From: Halomonas sp. SpR1
Lineage (GTDB): Bacteria; Pseudomonadota; Gammaproteobacteria; Pseudomonadales; Halomonadaceae
Direction of reading: 5' to 3'
Assembly (NCBI RefSeq): GCF_031010175.1
Contig: NZ_JAUAMB010000003.1
Span: 1 to 64,000, forward strand
DNA: 64,000 nt
This document shows, piece by piece, positions 17,886-26,978 of the stretch (positions within the stretch are counted from its first letter, which is position 1; every line of letters starts with the position of its first letter). The translations under genes were made by a program, and so were the position numbers. Under the pieces are notes generated by a model that was not told the origin of the DNA, searched no databases, and saw nothing but the letters and a program-made list of their open reading frames with translations.

Positions 17886-18817
17886 TGACAACCCTATCGC
17901 CGCCATCCAGTATTGAACTTGTCGAGGTTGCGCCACGTGACGGCTTTCAGTCGATACGCGACAGACTGCCCACTGCCGATAAGCAGCGCTGTATCCAGGC
18001 GCTACTCGAGGCAGGAGTCACTCGCCTGGAGATTGGTTCCTTTGTAAGCCCAAAGGCCATTCCCCAGATGGCCGATACCGGCCAGTTGGTGGAAGCGTTT
18101 GCTAACCGGCCAGAGGTGCGTTTCTCTGCGCTGGTGCCTAATCTAAAGGGGGCCGAGCTAGCGTTGGAGCACGGCATTCGCGAAATCGTCTATGTCATCT
18201 CAGTATCGGAAACCCACAACCAAAGCAACGTACGGCGCAGCACCACCGATTCACTACAAGAGCTGCGCAGGGTGATTGAGCGTGTACGACAGATCGAAGG
18301 GAGCCGGTTGCGCCTCGACCTTGGCACCAGCTTCGACTGCCCCTTTGAGGGCACCATTAGCTGGCAACAAGTTGATCGTATTCTTAGCAGCGCACTAGAA
18401 CTTGTTGGCGACTTGCCCATAGAGGTAGCGCTTTGTGACACGACCGGTCGAACCACACCTTACCAAGTAGCCGACTATTTCAAGCAATTGCGCGAACGGC
18501 ATGCCAGCATAGGAGTGAACTGGGCCTTCCACGGCCATGATACTTTTGGCATGGGGGTAGCTAATGCCCTTTTCGCCATAAGCCATGGCGCCACAGCAGT
18601 CGATACTGCTTGCGCAGGACTTGGTGGATGTCCATTCGCACCGGGTGCAACGGGCAACACCGCCACAGAGGATCTGCTATATGCCCTACATGGCGGTGGA
18701 GTCACTACCGGTATTGACCTACCGAAACTGCTAGAGGCCGCTGATATGATTGCCGCCCTGCCTGGCGGTCAAACAGCTAGCCATCTGCGTCAGGTTCCTA
18801 GGCAACGAGTGAGCTGA
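17885..18817 (+). CDS. Hydroxymethylglutaryl-CoA lyase-family enzyme
   Basis: A 310-residue TIM-barrel lyase. VAPRDGFQS (residues 15-23) corresponds to the metal- and substrate-binding APRDG of HMG-CoA lyases, WAFHGHDTFGMGVAN carries the metal-binding His-x-His, and AGLGGCPFAPGATGN retains the catalytic Cys of the GGCP(Y/F)A loop. This supports cleavage of HMG-CoA or a close analogue to acetyl-CoA plus a ketoacid or ketone body. It is translationally coupled to dctQ. With the CoA-transferase and importer, uptake and breakdown of 3-hydroxy-3-methylglutarate or a related acid is the simplest reading. Confidence 0.82.
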   Translation: MTTLSPPSSIELVEVAPRDGFQSIRDRLPTADKQRCIQALLEAGVTRLEIGSFVSPKAIPQMADTGQLVEAFANRPEVRFSALVPNLKGAELALEHGIREIVYVISVSETHNQSNVRRSTTDSLQELRRVIERVRQIEGSRLRLDLGTSFDCPFEGTISWQQVDRILSSALELVGDLPIEVALCDTTGRTTPYQVADYFKQLRERHASIGVNWAFHGHDTFGMGVANALFAISHGATAVDTACAGLGGCPFAPGATGNTATEDLLYALHGGGVTTGIDLPKLLEAADMIAALPGGQTASHLRQVPRQRVS

Positions 18818-18860
18818 GGGCGTTTCCATCATTGTGCTACTCACCACTTTTGCCTTCACC

Positions 18861-19658
18861 TCAGGACTTATAAACAGCTCTCCGACTATCCTCCAGCCTA
18901 CTGAAACCCCATAGAAAAGTGCTAACGAAAAGCGATAAAAACAATGAAAGCCAAAATGCAAAACCGGAAGGCAATAATTCTATACTGACACTTAACACAG
19001 CACAAAACGCTACCAAGCTGAGCATTCCAAGCTGAGTATTGGCTAACGTAACCCGCGCTACTTCAACCCCATACCGCTGATGAAGCGTCAGCGCAATGGT
19101 TAACATGCCGATGGGGAAACTCAGCACAATACCCGAGATAGCAGGATCGACATTCACCAATAGAATTGTCGCTAAACAGACAACACCTCCCGCTAACACA
19201 CCACGAACGAGCAAGTCTCCCCAACGTACGGGCGCCGAAACGGTTTTGGAAGAAAGTCCGATGGAATTAATGTAAACCCGCGAAAACAGTAACGTTACGC
19301 CAAAAAGCGCCAAGGCTAGGAGAACGCCTCCTGGCAGTTGATCCGCTATTGCTGAGGCCAGGATCCAAATAAATGCAGAGCAAGCAACACTCGCAAAAGC
19401 CCCCAATCGTTTAGCAAGCAGCACGTAGCTAAGACAGAATATCAACGTCGCTAACATAGCATGCAAAGAGCCCAGTGCCGCATCAGCGACGAATGAGTCG
19501 GATTGCTCGCGAATCATGAAAAAGTAGCCAGGGCCCAGCACTATTGGCGTACCTGCCAAAACACCGCCAACCTTAGGGCCCAGACGAACAGCTGCCAGTG
19601 ACACGCAGACCACCACTAACGTGGTGGAAAACCACTTTACAAAAATAAGGCTTAGCAT
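18861..19658 (-). CDS. Multispanning membrane protein of unknown function
   Basis: A 265-residue hydrophobic protein with about eight membrane segments. LGPKVGGVLAGTPIVLGPGY in the first half and SFPIGMLTIALTLHQRYG in the second may be equivalent positions of an internal duplication. I do not recognise a named family with certainty. It ends a minus-strand run (deacetylase-like enzyme, MFS, SDR, SDR, this gene) 18 bases after the preceding SDR stop, so it is probably co-transcribed. A role in permeation of a substrate or product of that pathway is possible but unproven. Confidence 0.65.
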   Translation of the reverse strand: MLSLIFVKWFSTTLVVVCVSLAAVRLGPKVGGVLAGTPIVLGPGYFFMIREQSDSFVADAALGSLHAMLATLIFCLSYVLLAKRLGAFASVACSAFIWILASAIADQLPGGVLLALALFGVTLLFSRVYINSIGLSSKTVSAPVRWGDLLVRGVLAGGVVCLATILLVNVDPAISGIVLSFPIGMLTIALTLHQRYGVEVARVTLANTQLGMLSLVAFCAVLSVSIELLPSGFAFWLSLFLSLFVSTFLWGFSRLEDSRRAVYKS

Positions 19659-19676
19659 AAGTCTATTGTCAGCCCG

Positions 19677-20417
19677 CTACATGACGTCGCCACTGTTAGG
19701 CCCAAGCGTTTGCCCAAGGTAAAGATCGCCATCGGGGGAGGCAGCGAGCATAAGCGCCGTGGGCGCCACTTCTTCTGCTGTTCCAAACCGACCGAGAGGA
19801 AGTTCGGCTTCCTTATTGGCCACCCACTCTTTACTAAGCCCTTCTAACATCGGCGTTAGAATAGGGCCTGGGGCGATGGCGTTGGTAAGAATCCCATAGG
19901 GTGCTAACTCTCTCGCCATCGATTTAGTTAGCCCCAATAGCCCCGCCTTCGCTGAGCAGTAGTGTGATAAACCCACGCCTCCCTTGAGTGCTAGCTGAGA
20001 GGAGATATTGATGATCCGACCGCTTTTTTGTTTAACCATTTCCGCAGCAACATAGCGCCCAACCAGGAAAGCGCCGCGCAAGTTAATACTGATCATTCGA
20101 TCGAACGTCTCAGCAGACATTTCCAAGAAAGGCGTTTCATCGAGAATGCCCGCGCAATTGACCAGCACATCGATAGCCTGGTGATGATTGATCACCTCGC
20201 CCACCATCAGCTGAACTGAAGACTCATCAGCGACATCGACACCATGGTGAGTTGCACTGTTTCCAAGTAATACGGCTATTTCTTCGCATGCGTCACGATT
20301 GCGATCAGCCAAGGCAACGGTAGCCCCTTCGGCATAAAAACACTCCGCAATAGCCCGGCCGATGCCGCTAGCGCCACCCACGACAAGGGCAACTTTTCCC
20401 TGAAGTTTTTTAGTCAT
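19677..20417 (-). CDS. SDR-family oxidoreductase
   Basis: A 246-residue classical short-chain dehydrogenase with VVGGASGIGRAIAE in place of the usual TGxxxGIG (Gly for Thr), VALADRN with an Asp suggesting NAD, NCAG, NISSQLALKG and the catalytic YCSAK. The ATG at 20417 is chosen over a GTG at 20426; neither has a strong ribosome site. It lies downstream of a second SDR in the same operon with a hairpin between. The substrate is unknown; with the imidase-like enzyme and MFS transporter it may oxidise a hydroxyl group of an imported compound. Confidence 0.75.
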   Translation of the reverse strand: MTKKLQGKVALVVGGASGIGRAIAECFYAEGATVALADRNRDACEEIAVLLGNSATHHGVDVADESSVQLMVGEVINHHQAIDVLVNCAGILDETPFLEMSAETFDRMISINLRGAFLVGRYVAAEMVKQKSGRIINISSQLALKGGVGLSHYCSAKAGLLGLTKSMARELAPYGILTNAIAPGPILTPMLEGLSKEWVANKEAELPLGRFGTAEEVAPTALMLAASPDGDLYLGQTLGPNSGDVM

Positions 20418-20443
20418 AAGGATCACTCAGCTTATTTAATAGA

Positions 20444-20467
20444 GAAGCGAGGAGTGCTCCTCGCTTC
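20444..20467 (-). other. Intercistronic hairpin
   Basis: GAAGCGAGGA and TCCTCGCTTC form a perfect 10-bp stem around a GTGC loop between the two SDR genes. No T-run follows on the minus strand, so mRNA stabilisation or partial attenuation is more likely than termination. Confidence 0.5.
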
Positions 20468-20479
20468 ATAGGCAGACGA

Positions 20480-21268
20480 TTAGCTCGGCCAACGAACAGT
20501 CAAGCCGCCATCGACCACTAGTTGCTGGCCTGTTACGTAGGCTGCATCGTCACTGCTCAGAAAACGTGCCGTACGGGCAGCTTCATCGGCATACCCCACA
20601 CGCCCCAAGGGGATTGATTTACTGGCTGCCGCTAACCCGTCAGGCCCCAGCGAATTAACCGGATCCAACGACTGAGGCGTCTCGATCAGCCCGGGAATCA
20701 GGGTGTTAACACGAATACCGCGAGGGGCAAGTTCAACCGCCAGAGACTTTACTAAGCCTACTAAGCCACTTTTGGCTGCCGCATAATGGGCGTGGTTATC
20801 CCATCCATACACGCCCCCTGCGATAGAGGAAATTGCCACCATAGCGCCCCCTTCATGCATCAACTTGGAAGCGCTACGGAAGACTCTCATTACCCCCGTC
20901 AAGTCTACGGATAGCATGTCGTCCCATGCTTGATCGGTAAGCTCGCCTAGTGGTGCCTGGCGAAGAATGCCTGCCCCGGCAACAACGATATGCAGGGCGC
21001 CAAAGGTGTCGATGGCCGTCTGCGCAAAGTGATCGCATTGATTAGCGTCTCTCACATCTAATGCAACCGCCACACACTCGCCGCCAATGGCTTTTACAGC
21101 GAAAACCGTTTCCTCTACATCGTGGGGATCGTTCGGGTAGTAGCCTGCCACTACCTTCACGCCTGCCTTGGCATAGCTGACGGCAAGGGCTTGACCAATG
21201 CCACTAGCGGCACCTGAAATGATAGCCACCTTGCCTGCCAAGCCATCGTCGCGGGTTAATACGCTCAT
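20480..21268 (-). CDS. SDR-family oxidoreductase
   Basis: A 262-residue short-chain dehydrogenase with ISGAASGIGQALA (about 15-27), VAGAGILR in place of NNAG, ISSIAGGVYGWDNHAHYAAAK with the catalytic Tyr and Lys, and IRVNTLIPGLIETP. The C-terminus VTGQQLVVDGGLTVRW is typical. Its start overlaps the MFS stop by four bases (ATGA), so the two are translationally coupled and the transported compound is probably the source of its substrate. Confidence 0.8.
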   Translation of the reverse strand: MSVLTRDDGLAGKVAIISGAASGIGQALAVSYAKAGVKVVAGYYPNDPHDVEETVFAVKAIGGECVAVALDVRDANQCDHFAQTAIDTFGALHIVVAGAGILRQAPLGELTDQAWDDMLSVDLTGVMRVFRSASKLMHEGGAMVAISSIAGGVYGWDNHAHYAAAKSGLVGLVKSLAVELAPRGIRVNTLIPGLIETPQSLDPVNSLGPDGLAAASKSIPLGRVGYADEAARTARFLSSDDAAYVTGQQLVVDGGLTVRWPS

Positions 21269-22623
21269 GCTACGGCCTCCTCAATAGGGTCATTTTCAAG
21301 ATGATCCACATGGCGCGTACCGAACATCAGCAAGCCACTGAGAACTAAAGGCAAAGAGCCCGCTAAAATCGCTGCCCAAATCATACTGACGCCAATCGTC
21401 AGCAGTATGGACACCAAGCCTGAACCGATAATCGCGCCTACCGGGGCCATTACGTGAGCCACGTTAGTCCCCGTGCCGCGAACGTGCGCGGGGAAAGACT
21501 CGCCCATATAGAACAGGATTGCGGCAAAAGGGCCTAGCAGGAAAAACAGCGTGACGGCGTACATCATGTAGATAAAGCTGTCATTGGCCGGGCCAAGCAA
21601 CATAACGATGCTGGCCAAACCGCCCAGCAGGAACCCAACTAAAACGGTGTTGCGGCGACCCACACGATCCCCCATCCAGCCATGGCTCAGGTAGCCTACA
21701 AAACCCACTGCGTTAGCCAGAATCAACACGTAAAGAGAGTTTTCAAAACTAACCCCTTTCGCTTCAACTAATACTGTAGTGCCCAGCACCGCAAAGACTT
21801 GAATGGCCATCCAGCTGAATAGCCAGACCAACGATAGCGAGATGGTATGACGGCGCAATTCTGGTGAAAAAACGCCCTTTAGGCCCTGATTATTTCCAGT
21901 GTCGACCTCAATATCTTGCTCAGCAGCCAACTTTGCGGCGCCTGCTGCGTCTCCAGCCTTACGACGACGTTCTACTTCTTTAATAGCCGCAAACACTGGA
22001 GATTCAGGCAACTTAACCGCCATAACGATAACAATAATCGAGGCACAAGCAGCTACAAAGAAACTGCCGCGCCAGCCCACTACGGGCAATAACAGTGAGG
22101 TCATACCTGCCGCGAGTAGAGCACCCACGGGCCAGCCACTCTGTACCAGGCTGTACATGAAGCCACGCCCCTTGGCCTTCTTATAGATCTCATTGAGATA
22201 AACGGCGTTTACCACCTCTTCTGAAACCGCAAAGCCAGAGAAGGCACGAATAATAACCATCGAAGCCGCTCCCATGGCGACACCCGATAGCCCAGAACTC
22301 ACTGCCCCACCGATCACCAGTAAAATCAGCGTTTTCTTGCGCCCATAACGATCAAGCATGAAGCCGACTACCAGCGAAACCAAAAATACGCCTATCGTTG
22401 CAAAAGTATTGATGGCAGTGGCTTTAGCCGCACTCCAACCAAAGTCCTCAGCAATGACAGGCAGCAGAGTTCCAAACAGGGTGTAGTCGTAGACCGACGC
22501 CACCCAGGCAATGAAACAAACCAGCGAGGCGTAGCCGATCTGTTTTTTGGTGATGACAGCATTCCAGGGTTCGTCAGTGTGCTGACTTGCCTCGGAAGTT
22601 GTATTTGAATTTGGCTCAGCCAT
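21265..22623 (-). CDS. MFS transporter (sialate/aromatic-acid:H+ symporter-like)
   Basis: A 452-residue transporter with 12 membrane segments. MFS loop motifs: GFMLDRYGRKKTLIL after the second segment and GWMGDRVGRRNTVLV in the second half. FAVSEEVVNAVYLNEIY and FYMGESFPAHVRGTGTN resemble acid and sugar-acid symporters of the SHS/AAHS group. The ATG at 22623 with AGAGGG upstream is preferred over the GTG at 22632. It is co-transcribed with the imidase-like gene and two SDRs, so import of the pathway substrate is likely. Confidence 0.8.
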   Translation of the reverse strand: MAEPNSNTTSEASQHTDEPWNAVITKKQIGYASLVCFIAWVASVYDYTLFGTLLPVIAEDFGWSAAKATAINTFATIGVFLVSLVVGFMLDRYGRKKTLILLVIGGAVSSGLSGVAMGAASMVIIRAFSGFAVSEEVVNAVYLNEIYKKAKGRGFMYSLVQSGWPVGALLAAGMTSLLLPVVGWRGSFFVAACASIIVIVMAVKLPESPVFAAIKEVERRRKAGDAAGAAKLAAEQDIEVDTGNNQGLKGVFSPELRRHTISLSLVWLFSWMAIQVFAVLGTTVLVEAKGVSFENSLYVLILANAVGFVGYLSHGWMGDRVGRRNTVLVGFLLGGLASIVMLLGPANDSFIYMMYAVTLFFLLGPFAAILFYMGESFPAHVRGTGTNVAHVMAPVGAIIGSGLVSILLTIGVSMIWAAILAGSLPLVLSGLLMFGTRHVDHLENDPIEEAVA

Positions 22624-22678
22624 CGACGTCACCCTCTTTTCAATTATCGTTTTGTATTATTCGTAATGCCTATCGGCA

Positions 22679-23551
22679 TCAGCTGCGCTTAGCGAAGTCA
22701 TCAGCAATCTCATCGAAGGTACAGAAGCGCACACCCTCGTGGCTCTGCATATGTTCAATCAGACGCTCAAGCATCATCAGCACTTGAGGGCGGCCCGAAA
22801 CATCAGGGTGAATGGTCATGGTAAACACCGCGTAGTCGTTCTCGCGGTAGACCCAATCAAACTGGTCTTGCCACATTTCACCCAAATGACGAGGGCTAAC
22901 AAAGCCATGGCTGTTGGGGGACTTTTTGATGAACATCATTGGCGGGAGGTCATCGAGATACCAGTTGGCAGGAATCTCGATCAAATCGGTTTCTTTGCCG
23001 CGAACCAGCGGCTTCATCCACTCTTTTGCTGGCTTGGAGTAATCGATCTTGGTCCAAGAATCGCCAACGCGTACGTAGTAGGGGTGGAAATCATTGTGCA
23101 TTAAGCTGTGGTCATACTTGATGCCACGCTCAAGTAAAAGCTCATTGGTGACCGGACTGAACTCCCACCACGGGGCCACATAGCCTGTCGGCCGCTTGCC
23201 GGATAGCTTGGTGACCAGCTCGATGTTGTAGTCGAGCACGTCCCGCTCTTGCTCTCGCGTCATAGCGATCGGGTTTTCATGGCTATAGCCATGAACACCA
23301 ACCTCGTGACCGGCATCAACGACGGCTTTCATCTGCTCCGGAAAGGTCTCAATGCTGTGGCCGGGAATGAACCAGGTCGTCTTCAGGTTGTAGCGCTCAA
23401 AGAGTTTAAGCAGGCGCGGTGCCCCCACCTCACCCGCAAACAAACCGCGGGAAATATCGTCAGGCGAATCCTCACCACCGTACGACCCCAGCCAGCCAGC
23501 GACGGCATCAACGTCAACACCAAATGCGCAGAGAATCTCTTTTTTAGCCAT
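22679..23551 (-). CDS. Polysaccharide-deacetylase-fold enzyme (HP0310/cyclic-imide-hydrolase-like)
   Basis: A 290-residue metal-dependent hydrolase of the NodB/PuuE class. [17 protein letters not shown] near the N-terminus carries the metal Asp (about 13-15), and [11 protein letters not shown] gives the two metal His residues (87 and 91). This is the pattern of Helicobacter HP0310 and the homologous cyclic imide hydrolases. The start at 23551 with GAGGTG upstream gives the normal family length; a longer frame to 23701 has no ribosome site. Because an NCS1 permease and an amidase lie nearby, hydrolysis of a cyclic amide is favoured over cell-wall deacetylation, as an inference. Confidence 0.78.
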   Translation of the reverse strand: MAKKEILCAFGVDVDAVAGWLGSYGGEDSPDDISRGLFAGEVGAPRLLKLFERYNLKTTWFIPGHSIETFPEQMKAVVDAGHEVGVHGYSHENPIAMTREQERDVLDYNIELVTKLSGKRPTGYVAPWWEFSPVTNELLLERGIKYDHSLMHNDFHPYYVRVGDSWTKIDYSKPAKEWMKPLVRGKETDLIEIPANWYLDDLPPMMFIKKSPNSHGFVSPRHLGEMWQDQFDWVYRENDYAVFTMTIHPDVSGRPQVLMMLERLIEHMQSHEGVRFCTFDEIADDFAKRS

Positions 23552-23963
23552 TTTGAACACCTCGTTATTGGTACTTGGATATGGTGTGCTTGCAGCAGGC
23601 GAATGATCACTATCACCAAACGCCATAAATTGAAGACTGGACACAAAGGTCATTTGTGTCAACAACACATTCTCGACTGCTAAAAAAGCCCAACACATCA
23701 CTTATAGCTGCACCAAAAAAGCAAAAATGCGCTAAAAAACCCGAAAATAGGGCCATTTACTCGATAAATTCATAAATTTAGCTCACAAAAATCCAGGCCG
23801 CTTGGTGCAGCACATCTTCGAACAAGAGATGGAAAATAATTAAATGCCCCAAAAATGGGCATCATTTTGACCAATGAATCCAATCTTCGTTTTATAAGAT
23901 GGCGTCAACCACTCAGCACTGCCCTATACGCAACAGGACAGCAGGGTGCTGGAAGAGAGGGAC
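23552..23963. promoter_or_regulatory. Promoter region with distant 10-bp inverted repeats
   Basis: This AT-rich region lies between the imidase-like gene and the end of the GntR gene. GCTGCACCAA (23707-23716) and its exact inverse TTGGTGCAGC (23802-23811) stand 95 bp apart, a plausible pair of regulator sites for the minus-strand operon. A single near-half of the palindrome found at 25334, TTTTATAAGATG, occurs near 23890. No gene is seen here. Confidence 0.45.
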
Positions 23964-24995
23964 TCAAGTAATTTTGAGCAGGTAAGGCGGGAGGTCTGGC
24001 TCGGGAAAAACGGACAATACCTTTAACCGGCGCCGGGTACGCTCGGCAGCCGCCTGGAGATGTGCTTGCAAACTTGAAGCGGCAGCATCGAAAGCACCAA
24101 ACAAGAGATGGTCAAGCACCAGCTGGTGCTCTCTCAAAAGGGGTTCGTTCGGGGGAACTCCGACCGTCTGAAAAAACATGCGGTTTACGATGACCGGCAG
24201 TTGGCTCTGAGCAATCATCTCGCAAGCTTTGCGGTTTCGGTAGTAACGCAGGCACCGCTGATGCAAATCTTGCTCAAGGCGTGTAATCGACTCAGCACTC
24301 TGCTGCTCAGGATGATCAATCAAACGCTGAATGCTTGCTTTCATAGCCTCTAATTCAGCTTTATCCAGCAGAGGCCCTGACGCCCTAAGCGCCGCCGGTT
24401 CAAGCAGCGCACGAATTTCGAAATCTTCAGCTACTGCCTGGGCGGTCAGGGGGCCCGCCAGCCAGTGGGAGTAATTATCTTTTTCCACCAGCCTTTGGTT
24501 ACGAAGGCGTCCCAGCACTTGCCGGGCAACGGTACGACTGACGCCATAATAGTCGCTAAGCGCCGTCTCAACGATGCGAAAGTGACCAAAGGCTAAGCAG
24601 GTGGCAACCGCCTCCTCCACCTCGGCATATATACGATCAGAGATCGGGCGGGCATCAATCTGGGACTTATAGTCAGAGGCGAGACCCAGCATTTCCGGCG
24701 TCAGCGTCTGACGCTCCGGCGTGACCGTTTCGGCCTCAGACGTTGCCAAAAAACCACGCCCCTCAAAGCGACTAATCACCCCCTCTTGATGCAACAGCTC
24801 AAGTGCCTTGCGCACTGGCCCGCGACTGGTTCCATACATTCTCGCCAGCGGCCCCTCAAGCAGTACCAAGCTGGGCGGCACACGCTGAGACTGAATGGCA
24901 TCACGTAACGATTCTTGAATCTTGGCATAGCGTGGAGCTTGCCCTTCTTGAACGCTGTTAGCACTATCGTCAATGGTCAGAACCACATCCTCCAC
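23964..24995 (-). CDS. GntR/FCD regulator with two tandem winged-helix domains
   Basis: A 343-residue protein, about 110 longer than usual FCD regulators. A first GntR winged helix spans about 22-85 (YGTSRGPVRKALELLHQEG, then FEGRGF). A second spans about 118-180 (YYGVSRTVARQVLGRLRNQR, then VEKDNYSHWLAG). The FCD ligand domain follows from about 190 (FEIRALLEPAALRASG, LEQDLHQRCLRYYRN, HQLVLDHLL). It lies between the minus-strand imidase-like operon and the plus-strand permease/amidase operon and could control both. An array of five 16-bp repeats sits immediately upstream of the start codon. Confidence 0.75.
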   Translation of the reverse strand: MEDVVLTIDDSANSVQEGQAPRYAKIQESLRDAIQSQRVPPSLVLLEGPLARMYGTSRGPVRKALELLHQEGVISRFEGRGFLATSEAETVTPERQTLTPEMLGLASDYKSQIDARPISDRIYAEVEEAVATCLAFGHFRIVETALSDYYGVSRTVARQVLGRLRNQRLVEKDNYSHWLAGPLTAQAVAEDFEIRALLEPAALRASGPLLDKAELEAMKASIQRLIDHPEQQSAESITRLEQDLHQRCLRYYRNRKACEMIAQSQLPVIVNRMFFQTVGVPPNEPLLREHQLVLDHLLFGAFDAAASSLQAHLQAAAERTRRRLKVLSVFPEPDLPPYLLKIT

Positions 24996-25010
24996 AAACT
25001 TATCCTTCCC

Positions 25011-25090
25011 TAGTTATTACCAAGACTAGTTATTACCAAGACTAGTTATTACCACGACTAGCTATTACCAAGACTAGCTATTACCAAGCC
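25011..25090. repeat. Five tandem 16-bp repeats upstream of the tandem-HTH GntR gene
   Basis: The unit is TAGTTATTACCAAGAC, repeated five times head to tail without spacers, with single changes (CACGAC in the third, TAGC in the fourth and fifth, GCC at the end). The array occupies positions -16 to -95 relative to the gene. It may be a cluster of operators placing sites about 1.5 helical turns apart, or a slipped-strand variable tract that tunes expression. Confidence 0.85.
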
Positions 25091-25333
25091 TGCTTACCTA
25101 TCGCCATCTAAGCAACGGTACCTTCAAATTGTTATATCCTAACACTTCTTACCCTGGCTTTTGAGCCGAGCAAAAGCGACAACAGCCTACGCACCATCCC
25201 CGAATGCCACTCATCAAGATTCTGCTTAATTTTTTTCTATTCAAAAACAAAATATTAGATTATCTCAGGTCAGTTTGCGCCACAGAATTATAGTGCGTCC
25301 CCTTGCTAACTAATGATTTTTGTATCCATACTA

Positions 25334-25354
25334 CATTTTATAAATTATAAAATG
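25334..25354. promoter_or_regulatory. 21-bp perfect palindrome before the NCS1 permease gene
   Basis: CATTTTATAA and TTATAAAATG flank a single central A, giving a perfect 21-bp inverted repeat that ends 52 bases before the permease start codon. It is probably an operator overlapping or following the promoter. The regulator could be the adjacent double-HTH GntR protein. The rest of 25091-25406 shows no gene. Confidence 0.6.
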
Positions 25355-25406
25355 AGCACGCCATTGTCACCAAAACTGACTACCAACAATTCAGGGGAAC
25401 AATGCA

Positions 25407-26924
25407 ATGGGATCTACAAAAGATATCAACGAACCAGCAACGTCGGCTGGATCAAATAGCCACCAGAACTTGCTGGAAGCCTCCATATTGCCGGTCTGGC
25501 TAAATCAGCGAACGATTGGTTTCTTTGGTTTTATATGGTTATGGATCGGCATGGCCGTCATCATTGCCACCTTCCAGCTCGGCGCTGGGGGTGTTGCTGG
25601 CCTACCACTGATTCAGGTCGTGGCCATCATCTTCTTCGCCAACCTTGTGCTTGGCGTAGTCATGAGTCTAACGGCGGATATCGGTACCGAACACGGCCTT
25701 TCCTTTGCCGTCTATTTACGTGCTCCCTTCGGGCTCAAGGGCACGCATCTTCCTGCTGTCTCCCGCGGGGTGGTCGCCGCCATTTGGTTCGGCGTACAAA
25801 CTTACCTTGGCGCCCTGGCGCTTAACGGCATTGTCGAATACCTGTGGGGGTTTGATAACTGGATAGTGTGGTATGTGCTTTTCGCGGTCGTGCAAATCGT
25901 TAACACCGCGCTTGGCATTCGCGCCGTAGAATTACTGGCCTCTATCGCCGCCCCCTGCATCGTCGCCATTTCCGTATGGATGTACTTCACGCTTAACGTG
26001 TTAGCCGAAACCAACGGTACCAATATCTGGACGTTTGTTGGCGATCAAAACGTCGTGCCTTTGGGGCTATTCTTCGCCAACATGGCGTTTTGGTCAGCGC
26101 TAGCGGTGGATATTCCCAACTTGACCCGCTTCCTACGCACGCCGGGAGGAGAACGCAGCTTCTTCGCCCGCAATCGCAACGTCTTCGTCGCACAGTTTCT
26201 GGCCTTACCGGCGACCCAGGCCTGGATTGCTCTGATTGGTGGCGTATCGTTTATCGCGGCAGGAGACTGGAACCCCGTCACCGTTATTCAAGGCCAGGGT
26301 GGCGGCTTAACCATGGTGGCGCTACTGGTCATGGTGATACTGGCTCAGTGGTCAACCAATAATGCCGCCAACCTGATTCCGGCCGCCCTTACCTTCGTCA
26401 ATGCCGGGGCACCGCGTATTAGCTACCCTGTCGCCTTGGTTATCGCCGGTATTATCGGCACCGCTTCCATGCCTTGGCTGATTCTGAACAATTTGTTCAC
26501 CTTCCTTAGCTACTATGGCGCGGTACTCTCCGCTGTCGGCGGCATTATGGTCGCGGATTACTACATTTTGCGGCACCGTCGCCTTAATGTGCCCGCACTG
26601 TTTGATCCCGCAGGACAGTTCCGCTTTTTCAACGGCTTCAATCCCGCTGGCATTATCGCCTGGCTGGTGGGTGGAGCCATGGCACTTATATTCCTACAGT
26701 ACGCCTATGCCGTTGGCTTCATTACCGCGTTGGTGGTGTACGTGGTACTGATGAAAACCTGGATCCTGCGTAGCTACCCTCAAGAAGAGCTAGAGAGCAA
26801 TTTTGATGACCGTTTTCTAGCGACATCAGTAGGCATGAATTGGGTCTACACCGAGCAGAAACGCTTCGAGCGCCTGACGGTCAACGATATCCCGGCCTCT
26901 GCGCTTAAGCGTGAAGATCGCTAA
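25407..26924 (+). CDS. NCS1-family nucleobase/allantoin/hydantoin permease
   Basis: A 505-residue transporter with about 12 membrane segments. NCS1 features include LNQRTIGFFGFIWLWIGMAV, AVYLRAPFGLKGTHLPAVSR, VAAIWFGVQTYLGALALNGI, DIPNLTRFLRTPGGERSF and LAQWSTNNAANLIPAALTFV. It imports a nitrogen heterocycle by cation symport; PucI, Mhp1 and CodB are relatives and the ligand cannot be read. AGGGGA lies before the ATG. It heads a plus-strand operon with amidase and CobW genes, pointing to use of a cyclic amide or nucleobase-like compound as nitrogen source. Confidence 0.87.
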   Translation: MGSTKDINEPATSAGSNSHQNLLEASILPVWLNQRTIGFFGFIWLWIGMAVIIATFQLGAGGVAGLPLIQVVAIIFFANLVLGVVMSLTADIGTEHGLSFAVYLRAPFGLKGTHLPAVSRGVVAAIWFGVQTYLGALALNGIVEYLWGFDNWIVWYVLFAVVQIVNTALGIRAVELLASIAAPCIVAISVWMYFTLNVLAETNGTNIWTFVGDQNVVPLGLFFANMAFWSALAVDIPNLTRFLRTPGGERSFFARNRNVFVAQFLALPATQAWIALIGGVSFIAAGDWNPVTVIQGQGGGLTMVALLVMVILAQWSTNNAANLIPAALTFVNAGAPRISYPVALVIAGIIGTASMPWLILNNLFTFLSYYGAVLSAVGGIMVADYYILRHRRLNVPALFDPAGQFRFFNGFNPAGIIAWLVGGAMALIFLQYAYAVGFITALVVYVVLMKTWILRSYPQEELESNFDDRFLATSVGMNWVYTEQKRFERLTVNDIPASALKREDR

Positions 26925-26978
26925 GCTGGCAATAACCATCGCTACAGCGCCAGTCAGACAACTCGGGGGATTTTTATA

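Noticed and set aside
22679..23551. Peptidoglycan or chitin deacetylase for cell-wall modification
   Set aside because: The fold allows it, but there is no signal peptide or membrane anchor and the neighbours are catabolic, so a cytosolic amide/imide hydrolase is preferred.
25011..25090. Possible CRISPR array
   Set aside because: The 16-base units are contiguous with no unique spacers, and no cas genes are present; it is a simple tandem repeat.
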